Shown here: positions 59,857 to 64,000 of the stretch, in pieces
Layout of the letters: each line of letters opens with the position of its first letter
Numbering within the stretch: position 1 is the stretch's first letter
Assembly (NCBI GenBank): GCA_964509475.1
Contig: CAZDXJ010000002.1
Span: 12,944 to 76,943 of the forward strand
From: CAZDXJ01 sp964509475
GTDB taxonomy: Bacteria > Pseudomonadota > Gammaproteobacteria > Methylococcales > Methylomonadaceae
Direction of reading: 5' to 3'
Length of the DNA stretch: 64,000 nucleotides
The notes under the pieces: generated by a model
Seen by the model: only the letters and a program-made list of their open reading frames with translations
The model's database searches: none
What the model was told of the DNA's origin: nothing
Translations under genes and position numbers: made by a program

Positions 59857-60747
59857 ATGAACAGCAAAACGGCTTACCCAATCGCCCATGTCCTTATTGA
59901 AGCCTTGCCTTATATACAAAAGTTCAAGGACAAAACTGTCGTCATCAAATATGGTGGTAACGCCATGGTTGACGATCGCCTTAAACACAGTTTCGCGCAG
60001 GACATTGTATTAATGAAACTGGTTGGCATCAATCCGATTGTCGTACATGGGGGCGGGCCGCAAATTGGTGACTTGTTACAGCGACTGGGCAAGACTTCTG
60101 AGTTCATCAACGGTATGCGGGTGACCGACAGTGAGACGATGGATGTTGTGGAAATGGTGTTGGGCGGCCTGGTTAACAAGGAAATCGTCAACTTGATCAA
60201 CCGCCACGGCGGCAAGGCGGTGGGATTGACCGGCAAGGATGGTGATTTTATACGCGCCAAAAAAATCACGATGCGCCAAAACATGCCGGAAATCAATGCT
60301 CCGGAAATCATTGATATCGGTCATGTCGGCGAGGTCAGCCGTATTGACCCCTCGGTTGTCAAAATGCTGGGGCGTAGCGATTTTATTCCGGTCATTGCGC
60401 CAATCGGAGTTGGCAAAGACGGACATTCCTATAATATCAACGCGGATTTGGTGGCTGGAAAAGTCGCTGAGGTTCTGAAAGCGGAAAAACTGATATTACT
60501 GACCAATACGCAGGGTATTCTGGATAAGCAAGGCCATCTTCTGACTGGCCTACCCATTCAGGATATACAGCGTTTCATCGAGAATGGCACCATTTCCGGC
60601 GGCATGATTCCAAAAACCTGTTGTGCCATTGATGCCTTGCAAGCCGGTGTCAACAGCGTACATATCATCGATGGCCGGATCGAACATGCCATATTGCTTG
60701 AACTGTTTACCGATCAGGGTATAGGAACTTTATTAATCAGGCGATAA
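59857..60747 (+). CDS. argB: acetylglutamate kinase
   Basis: A 296-residue amino-acid kinase that phosphorylates N-acetylglutamate, the second step of arginine synthesis. KTVVIKYGGNAM (near 26), VVHGGGPQIG (near 65) and the IGVGKDGHSYNINADLVAGKVA segment (near 185) are diagnostic. The length and an N-terminal extension (YPIAHVLIEALPYIQKFKDK) fit the hexameric, arginine-inhibited type. It follows algC by 8 nt and overlaps the convergent DUF4124 gene by 15 nt at its 3' end. Confidence 0.97.
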   Translation: MNSKTAYPIAHVLIEALPYIQKFKDKTVVIKYGGNAMVDDRLKHSFAQDIVLMKLVGINPIVVHGGGPQIGDLLQRLGKTSEFINGMRVTDSETMDVVEMVLGGLVNKEIVNLINRHGGKAVGLTGKDGDFIRAKKITMRQNMPEINAPEIIDIGHVGEVSRIDPSVVKMLGRSDFIPVIAPIGVGKDGHSYNINADLVAGKVAEVLKAEKLILLTNTQGILDKQGHLLTGLPIQDIQRFIENGTISGGMIPKTCCAIDALQAGVNSVHIIDGRIEHAILLELFTDQGIGTLLIRR

Positions 60748-61731
60748 CAGCATTTTGACAAAAGGATTAAATCCTGAACGAATTTTATAAACCTTGTCGC
60801 TGCTACAAAGCTGCCGGCCTTTTTTCGAGGCCTTGCATTTTATATCCAGGAATATTTGCAACATCCCGTCGTCATTCTTTATTTTGGAGATGGAAAGACT
60901 GATATCGTTATCCTGTTCGGGTTCCGGGGTCAGGATGAGTTTTTTAGAGTCCAGCTCAATACGGGTGGTTGAGTGATTTTGCACATATAATCGGGCAATT
61001 TCCCAGGCGGATGCGCATTGATTTTCATCCTTGCAAACAAAAACACCGGGCATATCCTGTAACTTCCCGGTTCCGGAATCGGTCGTCGCGTTTTTTGCCA
61101 TGGCTTTTTTCTGCATTAATACCCTGAACCGCTTCAGGTCTTTTGCAAATTGTAGTTTTGTCTTTTGAATTTCCTGATCACGCAGATTAATTTCTTTTTG
61201 AACATGCTTTATTTGTTGTTCCGTTTCGTGAATTTCAGCAAGCAGCCTTACAGATATTTTTTTGCCCAGGCGTTCATAGTCAGCGGCCTTTTTTTGCTGC
61301 TTGCGTAACTGATATTGAAGCCGCCGTAAATTGCCCAGTGAAACCCTCTTTTGGGTTTCTATCGATTTTAACTGGCTTTTTAAAACCTGCTGCAGGTCCT
61401 TTTCACCATGAAAGGTTTTTAATAGAACCGCATCTTTTGCCTTTTGTTCAGCAATAAGTTTTTCCTGCTGTGTGCGCAGCCGGGCCAAGCGTTGTTCCAG
61501 GTTTTTTTGATCATCCGGCTTTTCGGCGGCTGTCGTTTCAACAACCCGGGCTTTCTCATCCAGCGCCGCCCGTTTGTACTTGTTAAATTCAGGCGGTATT
61601 TGATCGGCGTAAAAAACCTTGCCATTTTCGTCAACCCAACGATATAAACGCGCCTGTATCAACGGACTGTTTGTTAGCAAGGCCAAAGCGATGACGCCTG
61701 CGGCCGGTAACCGGATCAATATAAAACTCAT
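60733..61731 (-). CDS. exported DUF4124 coiled-coil protein
   Basis: A 332-residue protein. A signal sequence (residues about 5-27) leads to a DUF4124 domain (ARLYRWVDENGKVFYADQIPPEF, about 27-49), a very long charged coiled coil (about 70-215) and a C-terminal globular part with four cysteines (VCKDENQCASAW near 232; KCKASKKGRQLC near 300) that may form two disulfides. Its function is unknown. It is 15 nt downstream of yggT on the same strand, and its last 15 bases overlap argB in a tail-to-tail arrangement. Confidence 0.8.
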   Translation of the reverse strand: MSFILIRLPAAGVIALALLTNSPLIQARLYRWVDENGKVFYADQIPPEFNKYKRAALDEKARVVETTAAEKPDDQKNLEQRLARLRTQQEKLIAEQKAKDAVLLKTFHGEKDLQQVLKSQLKSIETQKRVSLGNLRRLQYQLRKQQKKAADYERLGKKISVRLLAEIHETEQQIKHVQKEINLRDQEIQKTKLQFAKDLKRFRVLMQKKAMAKNATTDSGTGKLQDMPGVFVCKDENQCASAWEIARLYVQNHSTTRIELDSKKLILTPEPEQDNDISLSISKIKNDDGMLQIFLDIKCKASKKGRQLCSSDKVYKIRSGFNPFVKMLLSPD

Positions 61732-61746
61732 TGCTGTAAACGGTAC

Positions 61747-62322
61747 TCAACCAATCAACGAAATAATTTCTTGCAGCGGTGGCAAAATAATCATTTTTGC
61801 CATTTGCAAACCAATAAGGGCCAATAAAGGTGAAATATCCAGTCCACCCAGTTCCGGTACAAACCGGCGGCATATTGCCAATACCGGTTCGGTCAGGCTG
61901 TACAGAATGGAGGTTGCTGAATTATAGCTTCCCGGATTCAGCCAGCTGAGAATAGCGCGGGCAAAAATTGCAAAGATATAGATATTGAATACCAAAGAAA
62001 GCAATTGCGAAAAAGACAATAAGGCCAAAGCGCCGATACCCACACTGATGCCTTTCAATATCAGAATGATATAATCCGCCAGCATTTGTATGGCCAGGGC
62101 AAGAACCAGTGATGAGGTATCAATTTTGCCGACGGCCGGGATATAACGGCGCAAAAACTTGATGGGCGGATGCGTTATCTTGAGCAAAAACTGGGATATC
62201 GGATTATAAAACTCGGCATTCACCCATTGCAGCAGAAAACGCAATAAAATCGCCAAAATGTACAATGAAGACAGCGTATCGACCAAAAAGATCAGTGGGT
62301 TTGTCATATAATTTGCATCCAT
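61747..62322 (-). CDS. YggT family integral membrane protein
   Basis: A 191-residue protein made of two repeated YggT units, each with two hydrophobic helices. Each unit ends in a short motif: the first has FYNPISQFLLKITHPPIKFLRRYIP (about 38-62), the second SYNSATSILYSLTEPVLAICRRFVP (about 134-158). YggT proteins have been linked to envelope or osmotic functions. Its ATG shares one base with the proC stop (TGATG), so translation is coupled; proC-yggT is a conserved proteobacterial pair. Confidence 0.92.
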   Translation of the reverse strand: MDANYMTNPLIFLVDTLSSLYILAILLRFLLQWVNAEFYNPISQFLLKITHPPIKFLRRYIPAVGKIDTSSLVLALAIQMLADYIILILKGISVGIGALALLSFSQLLSLVFNIYIFAIFARAILSWLNPGSYNSATSILYSLTEPVLAICRRFVPELGGLDISPLLALIGLQMAKMIILPPLQEIISLIG

Positions 62323-63149
62323 CAGGCTTCTCCCAATTCTTTGGACATTTCAATGGAACGATCGCGGGCGGCGTGTAATGCTTTGTCTACCAATTGTTCA
62401 AAACCGCCTTGCTGGAAGGTTTCCAGGGCGCACTGAGTGGTTCCGCCGGGTGAAGTCACCCGTTCGCGCAATTGCTGTACCGATTCATCAGACTCCAACG
62501 CGATTTTAGCGGCTCCCAATGCGGTTTGCTGTACCAACAAAGCCGCGCAATCCTCATCCAGACCCAAATCGACTGCGGTTTTCTGCATCGCTTCCATCAA
62601 TAAAAAAAAGTAAGCCGGTCCGCTGCCTGATACAGCGGTTACCGCGTCCAGTTGGGCTTCATCCGGCACCCAAATCGCCAACCCCACTGAACGTAATATA
62701 TTTTCGGCCAAACCCCGTTGCTCCTCTGTAACATGAACATTGGCATACAATGCCGTGGCGCCGGTCAAAACCAATGCCGGCGTATTGGGCATACAGCGTA
62801 CAATGGCGGTTTTTTCGCCCAACCAACGGCTTAAACTGGCCTGGGTAATGCCGGCGGCAATCGATACGATCAAGCGGTTTTTATTTTGTACCGTCGCGGC
62901 AATATTTTCGGCAACGCCGCGCAATATCTGTGGTTTGACCGCCAATACAACCACATCCGCCCTATTAACCACAATATTGTTATCCGCACATGTATGTATA
63001 TCCATTGTAGCGGATAAGTTATCCAATTTCTTGTCATCTACGTCGGCGACCTCTATCGAGCCGGCCGGATGGCCACTGGCGATCAAGCCTTTAACCAGAC
63101 TGGTCGCCATATTGCCGCCACCAACGAAACCAATTTTTATGTTTTTCAT
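62322..63149 (-). CDS. proC: pyrroline-5-carboxylate reductase
   Basis: A 275-residue NADPH-dependent enzyme for the last step of proline synthesis. The Rossmann motif GFVGGGNMATSLVKGL (residues about 8-23) is followed by VVLAVKPQ (near 70) and VRCMPNTPALV (near 117). The C-terminal signature VSGSGPAYFFLLMEAM (near 168) and SPGGTTQCALETF (near 231) complete the family features. It is upstream of yggT. An IS66-type terminal sequence begins 20 bp upstream of its start codon, so its native promoter may have been displaced. Confidence 0.96.
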   Translation of the reverse strand: MKNIKIGFVGGGNMATSLVKGLIASGHPAGSIEVADVDDKKLDNLSATMDIHTCADNNIVVNRADVVVLAVKPQILRGVAENIAATVQNKNRLIVSIAAGITQASLSRWLGEKTAIVRCMPNTPALVLTGATALYANVHVTEEQRGLAENILRSVGLAIWVPDEAQLDAVTAVSGSGPAYFFLLMEAMQKTAVDLGLDEDCAALLVQQTALGAAKIALESDESVQQLRERVTSPGGTTQCALETFQQGGFEQLVDKALHAARDRSIEMSKELGEA

Positions 63150-63512
63150 GTCAAACCAAAATCAAATAGTAACTACTCGCCCCCAAAAAAGATAAAAAAA
63201 TATTGACAGGTTTTTTGCTGCCAGAAATACGCTGATGTCCAAGAGTTAAAAAATCAACGTTTTTATTATCAGCTAATGTTACGCAAATATACTATATTCT
63301 GTGCTTCTGTAGAGTATATTTACACAATAATAGAGTACCAAAAATCTAAAACCGCGTAACACCAGTTATCAGGGTAAGTTTTGCTGAAAAAAAGGACATT
63401 ATGCCATCTTTTGCGTGGAAAAAACTGTTTTTCCGTTGTATTTCGCATCTATGGAAGCCGAAAAAAGCCATGAGATAATAACATCATTGTAACCAATAAC
63501 TCATCGCTGTTC
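63150..63512. other. 363-bp spacer upstream of proC, probably inside a decayed insertion element
   Basis: It begins with the proC leader, then the terminal-repeat-like GTAACTACTCGCCCCC at 63169-63184, and continues as AT-rich DNA without an open frame up to the transposase fragment at 63513. It is best explained as the non-coding left part of the IS66-type element. AT-rich boxes near 63280-63330 could carry a promoter, but no clear pair stands out. Confidence 0.45.
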
Positions 63513-63640
63513 ATGGCCACTCTGGATAAAACAACTGTGCGCAATGAAATTGATCGCTTAAAGACTGACTTTGAGCAATTGCGTGCGGATGGAAAAGCCA
63601 CCGCTGAGAGCCTGGCAGTGATGAACAACCTCTTTAGGAG
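63169..63640 (+). mobile_element. decayed IS66-type element, left end plus transposase start
   Basis: The left end GTAACTACTCGCCC differs by one base from the MITE end GTAACTACTCACCC at 15264. The element's transposase remnant starts at 63513 and is cut near 63637. The right boundary is not visible. Confidence 0.5.
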
Positions 63641-63821
63641 GGCGTTCTCACACAGCCAATATGCAGGCCACCAGACTAAGCATACCTTGGTAACTAAAGT
63701 TTTGGAGTTCATTACTGTGAAAGATACCTTGATTAAAAGCCAAAGGAAGCCCGAACCGAATCCGGTCTTGAAAAAAATGTATTGCTGTGAGCTCAGGCCA
63801 TCAGGTAGCCGTACTTTTTGA
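63513..63821 (+). pseudogene. IS66-family transposase, N-terminal fragment
   Basis: The first 41 residues (MATLDKTTVRNEIDRLKTDF to LAVMNNLF) look like the N-terminal helix of IS66-type transposases of the DUF6444 kind, normally followed by a hydrophobic LLxxIFLE segment and a KNSSxPPSQ motif. Here the frame departs after residue 41 into unrelated sequence (RRAFSHSQYAG) and ends at 102 residues. The expected zinc-binding and DDE domains are missing. It is therefore a truncated, inactive copy. The family assignment rests on memory of related transposases, not on a search. Confidence 0.55.
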
Positions 63822-63946
63822 GCCTCTCCATCCAGCGTGGTGCATTACGCGCCACAGTGAGTTCTTCGCAGTTGATGGTGGCATCCCGGTAATAGTCGCC
63901 GCATGAATCAACACGAATACAATCTTTAACAGTTTGTGTGCCAAGG

Positions 63947-64000
63947 GGCTTTGTTGCATAAACCAACAGAATCCCCATATTTCAGAGTATGAAGAGTAAA
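63947..64000 (+). mobile_element. possible IS5/IS903-type terminal repeat at the window edge
   Basis: GGCTTTGTTGCATAAACC at 63947-63964 resembles the terminal inverted repeats of IS903-like IS5-family elements (GGCTTTGTTGAATAAA). The rest of the element would lie beyond the window. The stretch 63822-63946 before it has a 61-codon minus-strand frame of unknown identity. Confidence 0.4.

Noticed and set aside
63793..63978. 61-codon minus-strand frame at the right edge as a transposase C-terminus
   Set aside because: It crosses the putative IS903-like end and no family motif could be recognised.

Overview
This window is 64 kb of a gammaproteobacterial chromosome. The gene orders are classic for the class: atpIBEFHAGDC-glmU-glmS, cutA-dsbD-aroQ-accB-accC-prmA followed by dusB-fis-purH-purD, radC-coaBC-dut-algC-argB (the Pseudomonas-type order), and engB divergent from a cytochrome c gene. 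Moderate GC content, a WbpV/WbpL/WbpM-like sugar module, an AlgC with a membrane sensor domain, and IS66-type and MITE-type repeats would suit a Methylococcales-like methanotroph. That placement is an inference: no C1 gene lies in the window. No rRNA, tRNA, CRISPR array or prophage was seen.

Layout. (1) 1-1.0 kb: partial cytochrome c and engB. (2) 1.2-10.8 kb, plus strand: a tightly packed surface-polysaccharide operon (flippase, two GT4 glycosyltransferases, AsnB-like amidotransferase, epimerase, WbpL-like priming transferase, WbpM-like 4,6-dehydratase). Two similar minus-strand hairpin units, each ending in a U-tract terminator, bracket it and may be small RNAs. (3) 11.1-15.1 kb, plus strand: a translationally coupled LysR-methyltransferase-typA set, then hisB. 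(4) 15.3-25.6 kb, minus strand: the ATP synthase operon with a clear sigma70 promoter and a terminator after atpC, then glmU-glmS. (5) 26.0-29.2 kb, plus strand: rep and hemW. (6) 29.2-36.3 kb, minus strand: exported methyltransferase-like protein, dsbB, small exported protein, stand-alone RCK protein, purD, purH, fis, dusB. (7) 36.4-42.0 kb: a metal-handling block (TauE/SafE-like membrane protein, CopA-type Cu+ ATPase, HMA-like protein, His-rich membrane protein, a 55-residue cysteine-cluster protein, a 79-residue Cys/His-tailed membrane protein) with MITEs at its edge and inside it. It splits an otherwise conserved gene order between the prmA side and dusB. (8) 42.2-49.3 kb, minus strand: DUF3426 protein, prmA, accC, accB, aroQ, a TlpA-like thioredoxin, a DsbD with a duplicated N-terminal domain, cutA. 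(9) 49.3-50.2 kb: repeat-rich spacer. (10) 50.2-54.6 kb: glycine-zipper lipoprotein, YbbP/YbbA ABC transporter and divergent tesA. (11) 54.7-63.1 kb: radC, coaBC (apparently with an ATT start), dut, algC, argB, a DUF4124 coiled-coil protein, yggT, proC. (12) 63.2-64 kb: a decayed IS66-type element and the edge of an IS5/IS903-like element.

Mobile DNA is the least explained layer. One MITE family (15.1 and 25.8 kb) has GTA-type inverted ends, and one copy is flanked by a perfect 8-bp target duplication. Its ends match the end beside the IS66-type transposase remnant. A second family (142 bp) has copies at 40.8 and 49.6 kb and a larger composite at 36.4 kb. A third, about 60-bp, repeat lies just upstream of the LysR gene and of rep.
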